Source: Demequina globuliformis (GTDB lineage: Bacteria; Actinomycetota; Actinomycetes; Actinomycetales; Demequinaceae). From it: a DNA stretch of 64,000 bases. The DNA lies in assembly GCF_000975155.1 (NCBI RefSeq), contig NZ_BBRG01000001.1, positions 355,999-419,998 on the forward strand, read 5' to 3'. Below are positions 51,349-60,605 of the stretch, one piece after another. How positions within the stretch are numbered: the stretch's first letter is position 1; each line of letters starts with the position of its first letter. A program made the position numbers and the translations under genes. The notes under the pieces are model-generated. The model did not search any database and was not told where the DNA came from. It saw only the letters and a program-made list of their open reading frames with translations.

Positions 51349-52151
51349 CAGCTGAGGCGCTCCACGCTCGTCACCACAGGTCCCAAGAACCGTTGCGCCA
51401 GTTGCTCGAACCGCGCGGTCTCCCCCGTCGCCGAGAATCGGTGCTCGGGGGTGCGCGCGGTGTCGCGCTCCAATCCATGCGCGGTGAGCGCCCGGTACAC
51501 GTCGATGGCGGTCTCCGTGGCCGAGTCCACGAGGGTGACCTCGGGCCCCATCACGTAGCCGATGGCGCCCAGCAGCATCGGGTAGTGCGTGCACCCCAAG
51601 ATGACGGTGTCCACCTGTGCGGCCTGCAGCGGTTCGAGGTATTCGCGCGCTACGTCGATGACCTCGGGTCCCGAGGTGATGCCCGCCTCCACGAGGTCCA
51701 CGAAACGCGGGCATGCCTGGGAGTAGACCGCGATGTCGGGTGCCGCCGCGAGAGCGTCGTCGTAGGCACCGGATGTCACAGTCGCCGTGGTGCCGATCAC
51801 ACCCACGCGGCCGGACTTTGTCAGTGCAGCAGCGCGGCGCACGGCAGGGACAATCACCTCGACGACCGGCACGCCGCGCTCACGGGCGAACCGTTCGCGC
51901 GCGTCCCGCAACACTGCCGCGGAGGCGGTGTTGCATGCGATGACCAGCATCTTCACGCCGTCGTCGACGAGCGAGTCCATGATGTCGAGCGCGTGCTGGC
52001 GGACCTCGGAGATGGGCAGCGGCCCGTACGGCCCAAATGCGGTGTCACCCACATAGTGGAGCGACTCGTGCGGCAATTGGTCCATGATGGCGCGGGCCAC
52101 CGTGAGGCCGCCTACGCCCGAGTCGAAGACGCCAATGGGCGCGTCAGACAT
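51348..52151 (-). CDS. murI: Glutamate racemase
   Basis: Makes D-glutamate for peptidoglycan. 267 residues; catalytic Cys73 in [10 protein letters not shown] and Cys187 in [10 protein letters not shown], with [12 protein letters not shown] at the N-terminus. ATG 52151 (SD GAAGG, 9 nt) lies inside the end of the DUF2017 gene by 8 bases; GTG 52157 is an alternative. Confidence 0.96.
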   Translation of the reverse strand: MSDAPIGVFDSGVGGLTVARAIMDQLPHESLHYVGDTAFGPYGPLPISEVRQHALDIMDSLVDDGVKMLVIACNTASAAVLRDARERFARERGVPVVEVIVPAVRRAAALTKSGRVGVIGTTATVTSGAYDDALAAAPDIAVYSQACPRFVDLVEAGITSGPEVIDVAREYLEPLQAAQVDTVILGCTHYPMLLGAIGYVMGPEVTLVDSATETAIDVYRALTAHGLERDTARTPEHRFSATGETARFEQLAQRFLGPVVTSVERLS

Positions 52152-52779
52152 GGTCACCGCCTTCTTCCATCAGGGCATCCACCAGGCTCTGTTGGAGCCA
52201 CCCCAGAGATTCGTACAGCATTCCGAGCCAGACTCGCTCCGCCTCCGCTCGCGTCGCGGGCTCCTCGCCGGACTCGAGCGCGGTCGCGAGCTCGCTGCGC
52301 AGCAGCTCGCCGTCGTCGTCTGAGGACAGTTGAAGGCGGCTCGCGAGGACAAGGCGGATGTCGGTGAGGGCCGATGCCGTGGCAAGGGCCTCGCTATAGG
52401 GCACCAGCCAGTCGGGGCCGTCATCGCTCAGGTCTTCCCAGATGCGGCGCAAGCGGTCCACTTTGGTGATGCGCAGGTCTGCTTCGGTGAGGCGCCTGAA
52501 CTCCTGGGCCACTTCGCGGTCCTCGGTGGACGCGTGTGGAAGCAGGCTGAGCACGGCGGGATCCTCGGGATCGGTCGCGTTTTCCGCAATGCGGGACAGG
52601 GCTTGCGCGAGGGCGTCCTCGGGATCAAGGCCCGCGTCTCGGTCGACGGGCGGGGCCATGCCGAAGGGTTCGGCGCCCAGCAGCAGACCCACGTCCGCGA
52701 CCATGCGCGCGACGACGGTGCGCTCTTCTTCGTCGAGTTGCGCGACCGCTCCCTCTGGGCTCGCGACGAACGCTCTCAT
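52144..52779 (-). CDS. DUF2017 family protein
   Basis: 211-residue, acidic, helical protein without membrane segments. [19 protein letters not shown] near the N-terminus and the [20 protein letters not shown] region near the end (about 184-203) match the actinobacterial DUF2017 family, which regularly follows clpS. The start overlaps the clpS stop. Function unknown; a link to the Clp protease adaptor is suggested only by position. Confidence 0.9.
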   Translation of the reverse strand: MRAFVASPEGAVAQLDEEERTVVARMVADVGLLLGAEPFGMAPPVDRDAGLDPEDALAQALSRIAENATDPEDPAVLSLLPHASTEDREVAQEFRRLTEADLRITKVDRLRRIWEDLSDDGPDWLVPYSEALATASALTDIRLVLASRLQLSSDDDGELLRSELATALESGEEPATRAEAERVWLGMLYESLGWLQQSLVDALMEEGGDHV

Positions 52780-53063
52780 TCGCCGCTCCGCTGGAGGGTG
52801 GCATGGAGTCCGTATCCGTGCATCGCTTGCACATCCACCTCCATTTTCTCCCTGGGGCCGGAACTGACGATCGAGCGGCCGTCGCGGTGCACTTCCAGCA
52901 TGCGGGCCTCCGCGACCTCCTTGGAAAAACCAAAGTAGGCGCGGAACACGTAGGTGACGTAGCTCATGAGGTTGACGGGGTCGTTCCAGACCACCGTGAC
53001 CCAGACGTCGTCGACGCGGGTCGCGACGGCGCCTTCGCGTTGGCGTTCTTCCTGGGTCGACAC
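52776..53063 (-). CDS. clpS: ATP-dependent Clp protease adaptor ClpS
   Basis: 95 residues. Delivers N-degron substrates to ClpA/ClpC. VVWNDPVNLMSYVTYVFRAY (Asn-Asp of the N-degron pocket at about 27-28), FGFSKEVAEARMLEVH and GREKMEVD-like segments are present. GTG 53063 has TAGGGT 6 nt upstream and no ribosome site, implying a leaderless operon head. Confidence 0.95.
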   Translation of the reverse strand: MSTQEERQREGAVATRVDDVWVTVVWNDPVNLMSYVTYVFRAYFGFSKEVAEARMLEVHRDGRSIVSSGPREKMEVDVQAMHGYGLHATLQRSGE

Positions 53064-53107
53064 GCTTCTACCCTAGGGCTCGCGCGGGCCGATGTGCGGG
53101 AAGCAGG

Positions 53108-53398
53108 TCAGTCCTTGCCGCCGTCGTCGTTGCCGAATGCGGCGTCAAGGATTTCCTTGCACTGGGGGCACACGGGGAAACGCTTGGGGTCACGGCCGGG
53201 CACCCATACCTTTCCGCACAGAGCGATCACGGGGTCGCCTGACAGCGCCGACTCCATGATCTTGTCCTTCTTCACGTAGTGCGCGAAGCGTTCGTTGTCG
53301 CCGGGCTCAGCGAGCTCGCGCTGCTCGACGCGCTCAATGGTCGCGGTGCCGCCCTGGGTTGAGCCGTTGTCGGTCTGGGGGTCGAGGGTCTCGCTCAT
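53108..53398 (-). CDS. DUF3039 protein
   Basis: 96 residues. ERFAHYVKKDKIMESALSG, then ALCGKVWVPGRDPKRFPVCP with CPQCKEI: Cys61-like residues and a CxxC pair that may bind zinc. Conserved in actinobacteria, function unknown. TAGGAT (complement of 53406-53411) lies 7 nt before ATG 53398; AGGAG overlaps the same interval, so either start mode is possible. Confidence 0.9.
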   Translation of the reverse strand: MSETLDPQTDNGSTQGGTATIERVEQRELAEPGDNERFAHYVKKDKIMESALSGDPVIALCGKVWVPGRDPKRFPVCPQCKEILDAAFGNDDGGKD

Positions 53399-53540
53399 GG
53401 CTCCTATCCTACGGCCGGGCGGGGCGCGGGCAAGGAGCCGTCATGCGCCTCGTGCGGGCAGGTGCGGGTGCCCGGGAGACGTGGCTTGCCTCGTTGAGGC
53501 GGTGGTCCCCGCGCCGTCGATGTGGCGCGCCTAGGTTGGA

Positions 53541-55151
53541 CTAGGTGATCGCGGCGATGAGCTTTCCCGAACGATGATTGAAGAGGCTTCCTGCGGCGCG
53601 GGCGCCCCAGGTGAAGCACACGGCGCCTAAGACGAGCCCCGTGGCGAAGGCGACCCAACCCCACCCCGAGTGGACCGTGAGCGACAGGAAAAACGGCACT
53701 GTCATCAGCGGCAGCACCGCCGCAGTCGCGATTGCCGACGCGAGTTGTGCGAGAAAAGATGCTCCGAGCGACCCGACCTCCGCCCCGAAAGGATTCTCGC
53801 CGGGCCCGGCCGTCCGGTACGGCAGCGCCACGGCGCACACCGCGGACACGCCCATGGTCGCGCCCAGGGTTCCGACCGCCGCACCGATGAGTCCGGGAGC
53901 ATCCGCCCAGCGGCCGCTCCACGCAAGGATTCCCACTGCCGCGATCAACACCGCGGGCAGAGCCCACACCAACGTGGCCTGCATACGGCCCAGCATGACC
54001 TCGCGGCCGCGAGCGCCAGAGACGATGTCGAGCCACAGCCCGGACGAGTCCAACGCGACGTCGTTGTGACGACCCCACCCAATAGACGACGCCAACAAGA
54101 CGGGCGCCACAAAGGCCCACCGCGTCTCGAGGCTGAGCACGGGCATCGCGACGGCGAAGAACAGCACGGGGAGTGCCACCACGCCCGCAGCGGCAACCAC
54201 GTAGCGCGCGTCGGTTGCCCACGACACCAGCAGTCGAGCGCGCACTGCCCGCACCGGCCCCGAACTGTGCCACCACCGCGCGGGTGACCGTTCCTGGCCG
54301 TCACCAACACCCCCCAGGACGGCATCGGCCCGGCGCCGGCGTCCCCCACCGCGATGAAGCGGATGCACCAGGGCGTGCGCGATCGAGTCCTTCCACGCCC
54401 ACCCCAGCAGGACCACCATGGCGACCATCATCGCCAGGCGCCACAGCGCGCCCCACGTGTCTCCTGCGACCCACGCCGCGGGCGCGTACATCCCCGCGCC
54501 CACCGGCGTGCGCGCGAGAGATTCGGCGACGACGGGAACCGTGAACTCGAGCCCGGCCTCCAAGCCGTCACGCAGCCCGATCCACATGACCGACCCCAGC
54601 ACGGCAATGCCGACTCCCATACTGAGCAACAGCAGGCCACGTGTGCGACGGTCGTTGATCGCCCGCGCGCTCCAGGCGACGGCGACCCGGGCAGCGAGCA
54701 CCATGACGGCGACAGTTAACAGGCCGCCCACGACGGCGATCGCCCTGGCGCCCACGCCGTCGTAGCGCCAGCTGCCCGACAACAACGTGAACATCGCGCC
54801 AAAGAAGAGTGCAGGCACGGTGAGGAACGCCGCGATGGTGAGCCCAGGCGCGATTTGTGTGGCGCTCACCCCGAGCGTCGCGAACCGCGCGGAGTCAAGG
54901 GTGTCTTCGAGCCCGGTGACCATGAGCGGCACCACGATCCAGCCCACGATGCACACGGCTGCGGCGAGCACGACAATGCTCGCGCGGACGTCGGCCGCCT
55001 CAAATCCAAGCCGAACCTGCGCCCACCAGACCATCGGCACCAACGTGACCGACCACACGGCGCCGCCGATGAGTAGCAGCGCCCTCCACCACTCGCGTTG
55101 GAGTTGGTGGCGAACGGTCGTGAACTTCAGCGCGAGGACTGTCGCAACCAT
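53541..55151 (-). CDS. ABC-2-type exporter membrane protein
   Basis: 536-residue integral membrane protein with about twelve hydrophobic segments in two halves separated by an Arg/Gly-rich loop (about 265-300, with HRGGGRRRRADAV). No lipid or binding motif tells its substrate. ATG 55151 lies 25 bases inside the end of the ATPase gene upstream, so the two are coupled. Resembles fused ABC-2 permeases of actinobacteria. Confidence 0.82.
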   Translation of the reverse strand: MVATVLALKFTTVRHQLQREWWRALLLIGGAVWSVTLVPMVWWAQVRLGFEAADVRASIVVLAAAVCIVGWIVVPLMVTGLEDTLDSARFATLGVSATQIAPGLTIAAFLTVPALFFGAMFTLLSGSWRYDGVGARAIAVVGGLLTVAVMVLAARVAVAWSARAINDRRTRGLLLLSMGVGIAVLGSVMWIGLRDGLEAGLEFTVPVVAESLARTPVGAGMYAPAAWVAGDTWGALWRLAMMVAMVVLLGWAWKDSIAHALVHPLHRGGGRRRRADAVLGGVGDGQERSPARWWHSSGPVRAVRARLLVSWATDARYVVAAAGVVALPVLFFAVAMPVLSLETRWAFVAPVLLASSIGWGRHNDVALDSSGLWLDIVSGARGREVMLGRMQATLVWALPAVLIAAVGILAWSGRWADAPGLIGAAVGTLGATMGVSAVCAVALPYRTAGPGENPFGAEVGSLGASFLAQLASAIATAAVLPLMTVPFFLSLTVHSGWGWVAFATGLVLGAVCFTWGARAAGSLFNHRSGKLIAAIT

Positions 55152-55921
55152 GACAAATCCCGCTGGTCTGACACGTCGCCCACGAGTTCCACGAACCGTT
55201 CCTCGAGATCGCGTCCCTGGCTGACGTCCGCGACGGTGCCTGCGGCAAGGACCGCGCCGCCGCCGACGACGGCCACGTGGTCGCACAGCCGCTCAACGAG
55301 CGCCATCACGTGGCTCGACATCACCACCGTGCCGCCGGAGGCGACGAACTCCTGCAGGATGCGCCTAATTGCGCCGGCAGAAACGGGGTCGACCGCCTCG
55401 AAGGGCTCGTCGAGGACCAGGACGCGCGGCGCGTGAACGAGCGCGCATGCGAGCGCGATCTTCTTGGTCATGCCCGCGGAAAAGTCGGTGACGAGCGTGG
55501 AGCCCGCCGCGTCGAGATCGAGCGCTGCCAGGAGGTCGTCGCGGCGCTCGCGCACGGTCGCCTTTGGCAGCCCGCGCATGAGGCCCGCGTAACTGATCAG
55601 TTCGCCCCCGGTGAGGCGATCAAATGTGTGCAACCCGTCAGGCAGCACCCCCACCAGCGGCTTGGCAAGTGCCGGCTGCGTCCACATGTCGATGCCGTGG
55701 ATGAGGGCCTGGCCGGAATCCGGCTCGAGCAAACCCGTCGCCATGGACAACGTCGTCGTCTTTCCGGCCCCGTTGGGGCCCACGACTCCGTAGAACGAGT
55801 GCGTGGGGATGTCGAGGTCGACGCCAGCGACCGCGACGGTGGAACCGAAGCGCTTCGTGAGTCCCCGCAATGACATGGCGGCCGGGTGGCTCACGACCTC
55901 GGTGGCGTCAGCGGCGCTCAC
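55127..55921 (-). CDS. ABC exporter ATP-binding protein
   Basis: 264 residues. Walker A GPNGAGKTT, signature FSAGMTKKIALACALV (LSGGQ replaced by FSAGM), Walker B VLVLDEPFEAVD, switch His in VMSSHVMA. It follows the antiporter gene by 4 bases and overlaps the permease gene, so three genes may be cotranscribed. Confidence 0.92.
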   Translation of the reverse strand: MSAADATEVVSHPAAMSLRGLTKRFGSTVAVAGVDLDIPTHSFYGVVGPNGAGKTTTLSMATGLLEPDSGQALIHGIDMWTQPALAKPLVGVLPDGLHTFDRLTGGELISYAGLMRGLPKATVRERRDDLLAALDLDAAGSTLVTDFSAGMTKKIALACALVHAPRVLVLDEPFEAVDPVSAGAIRRILQEFVASGGTVVMSSHVMALVERLCDHVAVVGGGAVLAAGTVADVSQGRDLEERFVELVGDVSDQRDLSWLRQSSR

Positions 55922-55925
55922 GCGG

Positions 55926-56888
55926 CTAGGCCGTCACGAGCAGGAAGGCGGTGTACGCGAGCCAGATGGCGAGAAGAACGCCGCCTTCCAGGCGGTTGAT
56001 GCGACCGTCGCGCTTCCACCGGAATCCAAAGATGATCAGCAGCAACGTCATGCCCATCACCATGGGGAAGTCGCGCACGAGGACCTCTGTGCTCACCGCG
56101 GCAGGGGCGATCAAGCCCGCGATTCCGATGACTCCCAGCGTGTTGAAGAGGTTGGAGCCAATGACGTTTCCGAGCGCGAGGTCGTTCTCGCCGCGACGGG
56201 TCGCGATGATGGTGGAGGCGAGTTCGGGCGCAGAGGTCCCGATCGCCACCACGGTGAGTCCAATGACAAGGTCGGACCAGCCTAGCGACTCGGCGATCTC
56301 AACCGCACCCCAGACCAGGACGCGTGACGCCACAAGGAGCAGGACTAGGCCCGTGACGAGCCAGGTCCAGGCCGCCTTCTTGCTCATGTCGCGTCTGTCA
56401 GTGCTGGCCTCGACGTCGTGCTCGAGCGCGTCTCCCTTGTGCTGGCGAGCAGACATGATCTGCCAGGTCAAGAGGACGGCGAGCAGAAGGACCAGGACGC
56501 CCGCGTCTCCGGAGGAGAGTTGACCGTCGCTCATGAGCAGCCATGCCACACCCGTCACGACCACCAGCAGCGGCAACTCTTTGTGGAGGATTCCGCGCTT
56601 GACGATGATGGGGAGCATGATCGCTGCCACGCCAAGGATGAGGCCAATGTTCGCGATGTTGGAGCCCAGCGCGTTGCCGAGCGCCATCTCGGGGTCGCCG
56701 CCGGCTGCTGCGAAGGCTGAGACGACCATCTCCGGCATCGAGGTACCAAAGCCGATCACGATCATGCCGATCAGCAGGGGCGCCATGCCCAGGTAGCGAG
56801 CGACCGACGCCGCCCCCATCACGAACTTGTCCGCGCTCCACGCGAGAACAGCAAGGCCAAGGACAGTCGCGAGAATGGGGACAAGCAT
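55926..56888 (-). CDS. Calcium/sodium antiporter (YrbG/CaCA family)
   Basis: 320-residue antiporter with ten hydrophobic segments in two inverted halves, each with the alpha-repeat motif: GFGTSMPEMVVSAFAA...GNALGSNIAN and AIGTSAPELASTIIA...GNVIGSNLFN. The central acidic loop is about residues 150-170. ATG 56888 is chosen because TACGCT (complement of 56896-56901) lies 7 nt upstream; a GTG two codons earlier is possible. Confidence 0.95.
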   Translation of the reverse strand: MLVPILATVLGLAVLAWSADKFVMGAASVARYLGMAPLLIGMIVIGFGTSMPEMVVSAFAAAGGDPEMALGNALGSNIANIGLILGVAAIMLPIIVKRGILHKELPLLVVVTGVAWLLMSDGQLSSGDAGVLVLLLAVLLTWQIMSARQHKGDALEHDVEASTDRRDMSKKAAWTWLVTGLVLLLVASRVLVWGAVEIAESLGWSDLVIGLTVVAIGTSAPELASTIIATRRGENDLALGNVIGSNLFNTLGVIGIAGLIAPAAVSTEVLVRDFPMVMGMTLLLIIFGFRWKRDGRINRLEGGVLLAIWLAYTAFLLVTA

Positions 56889-56912
56889 GAGCACGAGCGT
56901 AATGCGTCAACG

Positions 56913-56954
56913 ACTTGTTGAGAATGCGTGACAAGTAACCTACGGTCGCGTAGG
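56913..56954. promoter_or_regulatory. Inverted repeats between antiporter and desaturase
   Basis: CCTACG (56939-56944) / CGTAGG (56949-56954) with a 4-nt spacer, and an outer pair ACTTGT/ACAAGT (56913-56918, 56931-56936). They lie about 110-150 bp before the desaturase start and may bind a lipid-responsive regulator. Confidence 0.45.
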
Positions 56955-57062
56955 GTCGACACATCCGCACAGTTTCGCGGCGTCGCTTTTGCTGCTCGCC
57001 CGGTGCCGTGTTCGCTCAACGGCTGGGAAGTCGTCCGCCCCCCAATGCATTTCTGGAGACGC

Positions 57063-58136
57063 ATGACTCGCACGCCGCTCGCTGGCACCGTGATGCCCCT
57101 CAACCACGTCACCCACCGATTCGCCGAACTCGCCGCCACCGTGCGCGACACCGGCCTGCTGCGTCGCGCCTACGGCTTCTACGCCGGCTTTGGCGGCGCG
57201 CTCGTGCTCGCCATGGGCGGCGTCATCACTGGGTTCGTCCTGCTGGGCGACTCCTGGTTTCAGCTACTGATCGCCGCCGCCCTTGGCCTGGTGCTGACAC
57301 AAGTCGCGTTTTTGGGACACGAAGCCTCCCACCGCACGGTCTTCAGCTCCGGACCCGCCAACGACCGTTTGGGCCGCATCCTCAGCGCGCTCGTCGTGGG
57401 CATCAGCCACCAGTGGTGGATGACCAAGCATTCGCGCCACCACGCCAACCCCAACAAGATGGGCGCTGACCCCGACATCGACAAGGACACAATCTCCTTT
57501 GTCGAAGAAGATGCTCGCGAGGCTCGCGGCATTGTCAAGTGGGTGACGCAGCGCCAGGGCTGGCTGTTCTTCCCGCTCCTCACGTTCGAGGGCCTGAACC
57601 TCCACTACCGCTCCGTGGCGTCCTTGGTGACGCAGGGGACGCGGAAGCAGCGCTGGACTGAACTGCCCCTCATCGCCGCGCACTTCGCTCTTTACCTGAT
57701 CCCCGTGTTCGCGTTCCTCCCGCTAGGGCTCGCATTCGCGTTTGTGGGGGTGCAGATGGCCGTTTTCGGCGTCTACATGGGAGCGTCATTCGCCCCCAAC
57801 CACAAGGGCATGGGCATTGTGCCTGCAGACGTGAAGATGGACTTCCTGTCCAAGCAGGTGCTGACCAGTCGCAACATCAAGGGTGGCTGGACCATGAGCA
57901 TCCTTACCGGCGGCCTCAACTTCCAGATTGAGCACCACCTGTTCCCCAACATGGCGCGCCCGCACCTGATTCGCACCCGCGAGATTGTTCGCGAGTACTG
58001 CGATCAGCACTCCGTCCCGTACACCGAGACCACGCTCATTGAGTCGTACGCGATCGTCATCGCCTACCTCAACAAGGTGGGACTTGCCGCACGCGACCCG
58101 TTCGACTGCCCTGAGCGCGTGGCCATGGGCCGCTAA
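57063..58136 (+). CDS. Membrane fatty acid desaturase
   Basis: 357-residue di-iron desaturase. Three His boxes: HEASH (86-90), HSRHHA (123-128) and QIEHH (about 289-293), the last with Gln as in acyl-lipid or acyl-CoA front-end-type desaturases. Four to five hydrophobic segments lie between boxes. ATG 57063 follows GGAG. Product regiochemistry is not deducible. A 90-bp extension upstream in frame has no start support. Confidence 0.93.
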   Translation: MTRTPLAGTVMPLNHVTHRFAELAATVRDTGLLRRAYGFYAGFGGALVLAMGGVITGFVLLGDSWFQLLIAAALGLVLTQVAFLGHEASHRTVFSSGPANDRLGRILSALVVGISHQWWMTKHSRHHANPNKMGADPDIDKDTISFVEEDAREARGIVKWVTQRQGWLFFPLLTFEGLNLHYRSVASLVTQGTRKQRWTELPLIAAHFALYLIPVFAFLPLGLAFAFVGVQMAVFGVYMGASFAPNHKGMGIVPADVKMDFLSKQVLTSRNIKGGWTMSILTGGLNFQIEHHLFPNMARPHLIRTREIVREYCDQHSVPYTETTLIESYAIVIAYLNKVGLAARDPFDCPERVAMGR

Positions 58137-58145
58137 CCTCACACA

Positions 58146-58190
58146 CGAAAGGCCCCTGGCGCCCCACACGGGTGCGCCAGGGGCCTTTCG
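58146..58190. terminator. Bidirectional terminator after the desaturase
   Basis: Perfect 17-bp arms CGAAAGGCCCCTGGCGC (58146-58162) and its complement (58174-58190), between convergent genes, ending CCTTTCG on both strands. Confidence 0.85.
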
Positions 58191-58230
58191 CATGGGCAGG
58201 CACCACGCGGGCGGCCGCCCCGTGAGTGGC

Positions 58231-59187
58231 CTAAGCCGGGAACAGTGACTCGATCAGCTCAACTTGGTCCGGACTGGGACGCCAGTGGGCAGAGCGCGCG
58301 TTCTGCTTGACCTGCTCCGGCCGCGTCGCGCCGGCAATCACGGAGGAGACAACGGGACGGGACAGGAACCAGCCAAGCGTGGCTTGCAACATCGTGACTC
58401 CCCAGTCGTCGCACAGCGCCTGGAACGCCTCCATGGCGTCCCAGTCGGCATCACGCGCGATGTGCGGCCTGACCTTCGCGATGCGAGAGTCCGCGGGCAT
58501 GTCGGTACGCGTGAACTTGCCGGTGAACAGGCCGTTCGCCAGCGGGAAGAACGGCAAGAACCCCGCGTCGATGTCGTGCGCCGCGCTCAGGCGCCCGTCC
58601 TTCTCCACAGCGCGAGCAATCAGGCTCAGTTCGTCCTGGCTCGAGGCAATCGCCGGCAGTGATCGCTCCCTGGCCGCAGCGCTGGCCTTGCGCAACTGCG
58701 CGGCAGAGAACTGAGAGACGCCATAGGCACGGATCTTGCCCTCGTCGACCAGTTCCGCGAGCGCGCCCAGCGTGTCCTCAATGGGCACCGTGGGATCCGG
58801 CTGGTGCTGCTGGAAGAGGTCGATGCGGTCGGTCTGCAAACGCTCGAGGGACGCCTCGCACGCGGCGCGCAGATAGGCGCGCGACCCCTTGGGACCGAGC
58901 TCGTCCAGCGGCGTGGCGACCTCGGTGAACCCGAACTTGGTGGCGAGCACCACCTCGTCACGCCTCCCCGTAAGCGCGGTGCCCATGAGCGTTTCGCTCA
59001 CGCCCCACTCGCCTCCATACAGGTCCGCCGTGTCGAGAAATGTGACCCCGGCGTCGATCGCGGCGTCGAGGACGGCGGTCGTACCATCCTGAGTCTGCGA
59101 GACCGTGCCCTCGCGGCCAAAGTTGTTGCAACCCAGGCCCATCGCGGAGACGGTGAAGGGGGCAGATCCGAGTCGTCGCTGTTCCAT
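58231..59187 (-). CDS. Aldo/keto reductase
   Basis: 318 residues. Catalytic tetrad: Asp and Tyr in FLDTADLYGG (about 50-59), Lys in VLATKFGF, His in LFQQHQPD. C-terminal SSVIAGATRPEQVKQNA is the NADPH-binding region. TACCGT (complement of 59194-59199) is 6 nt before ATG 59187, so it is probably leaderless. Substrate unknown. Confidence 0.93.
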   Translation of the reverse strand: MEQRRLGSAPFTVSAMGLGCNNFGREGTVSQTQDGTTAVLDAAIDAGVTFLDTADLYGGEWGVSETLMGTALTGRRDEVVLATKFGFTEVATPLDELGPKGSRAYLRAACEASLERLQTDRIDLFQQHQPDPTVPIEDTLGALAELVDEGKIRAYGVSQFSAAQLRKASAAARERSLPAIASSQDELSLIARAVEKDGRLSAAHDIDAGFLPFFPLANGLFTGKFTRTDMPADSRIAKVRPHIARDADWDAMEAFQALCDDWGVTMLQATLGWFLSRPVVSSVIAGATRPEQVKQNARSAHWRPSPDQVELIESLFPA

Positions 59188-59368
59188 GACCCCACGGTAA
59201 CCCCATGGACGGCGTGCAACGGTGTCAGCGGCACGCGCACCAGACGGGCGCGCACCTCGAGCGAGTGGCGCTGGGCGCTGGGCGCTCGCGCAGTGGTAGC
59301 GGACGCAGTAGTCCGGTACCGTGGATGGGGTGCACGTCCCGCGCCAGCCATCGGGCGCCACTGCACGC

Positions 59369-59409
59369 AGAAGGCCGCCGCGCCCGCTGAGGGGTCGCGG
59401 CGGCCTTCT
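59369..59409 (-). terminator. Terminator of ssrA
   Basis: Perfect 14-bp arms AGAAGGCCGCCGCG (59369-59382) and CGCGGCGGCCTTCT (59396-59409), 25 bases downstream of the tmRNA 3' end. The remaining gap to the reductase start (59188-59368) shows nothing else. Confidence 0.85.
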
Positions 59410-59434
59410 GGTCACCTACCAGGGATGATAAACG

Positions 59435-59799
59435 TGGAGATGGCGGGAATCGAACCCGCGTCCGCATGCACAACGACAGGTATTCTCCGGGCGCAGTCTG
59501 AAATAACAGTGTCTCGGACCCGCACGACCTTCAGACAGGCTGTGCGATAGCCCCAGTTGCCTAAGAGTCCCGAGCCGCCCGGCAACGAGGCGACTCAGCA
59601 AGTTCCCTAGATGACGTCAGGGACCAGGACGGGAACTAGCCTGGGCTGACGGACTTCGGGGCTCGCTTAAGCAGCGAGGGCGAAGTCGGTGCGCTTGGAA
59701 TCGGCACCTATTGGTTTGTCACGGGCGTTAACGAGATAACGTGACGTCCTCGGCCCGCTTCCCCTGAGGAAAGCACACACGTCGAAACCGATCATCCCC
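59435..59799 (-). ncRNA. ssrA: tmRNA
   Basis: About 365 nt. The 5' GGGGATG pairs with 3' CATCTCC as the tRNA-like acceptor; the 3' part carries the T arm GCGGGTTCGATTCCCGC. The tag frame at 59667-59705 (minus) encodes ADSKRTDFALAA and a TAA stop, preceded by the Ala of the charged tmRNA. CCA is not encoded (ACG follows). It rescues stalled ribosomes with SmpB. Confidence 0.97.
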
Positions 59800-59904
59800 T
59801 GTGCAGTTGTACTGACAAGTCTACGCGACCGGCCGGCATGCTCCAAGAGGCGCCTCTTCAGGGCCGATGCCCCGACGGGGATTGGGCTCACGCGCCGCTG
59901 GCCG

Positions 59905-60465
59905 CTATGCGCCTTTGGCGCGGCCGCCCAGTCCCAGCAGAACGGTCCATACCCATTGGGCGGCCTCCGCGGCGTCGGGGCGCTCGTCGAGAGACAGCCA
60001 CGCCCCAATGACGCCAATGATCGAGCCCGCAACGCCGGCCGCGACCACCTGCGCCGGCACGTCGATCGCATGGGCGTCATCGTGCTCAGCCGCTGCAAGG
60101 ATCGCGTGATGCAGGTGCTCGCGCAGGCGTGACAGCACCACGCCGTAGCCGGGCTCGGTGAAGACACGACGGTAGACCTCCGCATGAGCGTCGACGTGCG
60201 AGATGAAGTCGACGAGCACCGCCGGGGCGCGCTCTGCGGCGGGGTCGATGTCGCCTAGCTGGGCGCCGGCCTCTTGCGCCACCAGGTCAAGCGCATCCGC
60301 CAGCAGTGTCTCCTTATCGGAGTAGTGCTGGTAGAACGTCGAGCGGTTCACGCCGGCGCGTTCGGCGATGTCGGAGACGCTCACATGATCGATGCCACGC
60401 TCGCGCGCCAGGCTAAAGAGAGCCTCCTGCAAGCGCCGGCGGGTTCTCACAATGCGGGCGTCCAT
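59905..60465 (-). CDS. TetR-family regulator of the MMPL exporter
   Basis: 186 residues. HTH VSVSDIAERAGVNRSTFYQHYS (about 29-50) with a C-terminal TetR_C domain. Divergent from the MMPL transporter gene. Start ATG 60465 rather than the in-frame extension to 60582, which would cross the likely promoter. Ligand unknown. Confidence 0.9.
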   Translation of the reverse strand: MDARIVRTRRRLQEALFSLARERGIDHVSVSDIAERAGVNRSTFYQHYSDKETLLADALDLVAQEAGAQLGDIDPAAERAPAVLVDFISHVDAHAEVYRRVFTEPGYGVVLSRLREHLHHAILAAAEHDDAHAIDVPAQVVAAGVAGSIIGVIGAWLSLDERPDAAEAAQWVWTVLLGLGGRAKGA

Positions 60466-60508
60466 GGGCTCATTGTGCCTCGCGGCCGCCCCAACTCCAA
60501 GCGTAAAC

Positions 60509-60546
60509 CGACAGGTGTCGTAGAACTGGCCTGTTCGCGCTAAACT
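60509..60546. promoter_or_regulatory. Putative TetR operator and MMPL promoter
   Basis: CGACA-GG-TGTCG (60509-60520) is a palindrome, and ACAGG (60511-60515) pairs with CCTGT (60530-60534). TAAACT at 60541-60546 is the likely -10 of the MMPL gene. Confidence 0.5.
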
Positions 60547-60605
60547 GTCCGCCTGGCATCGTCGCCACTGCCCTGCCCCCACCCCACCCCCCGAAAGGCA
60601 CAGAC

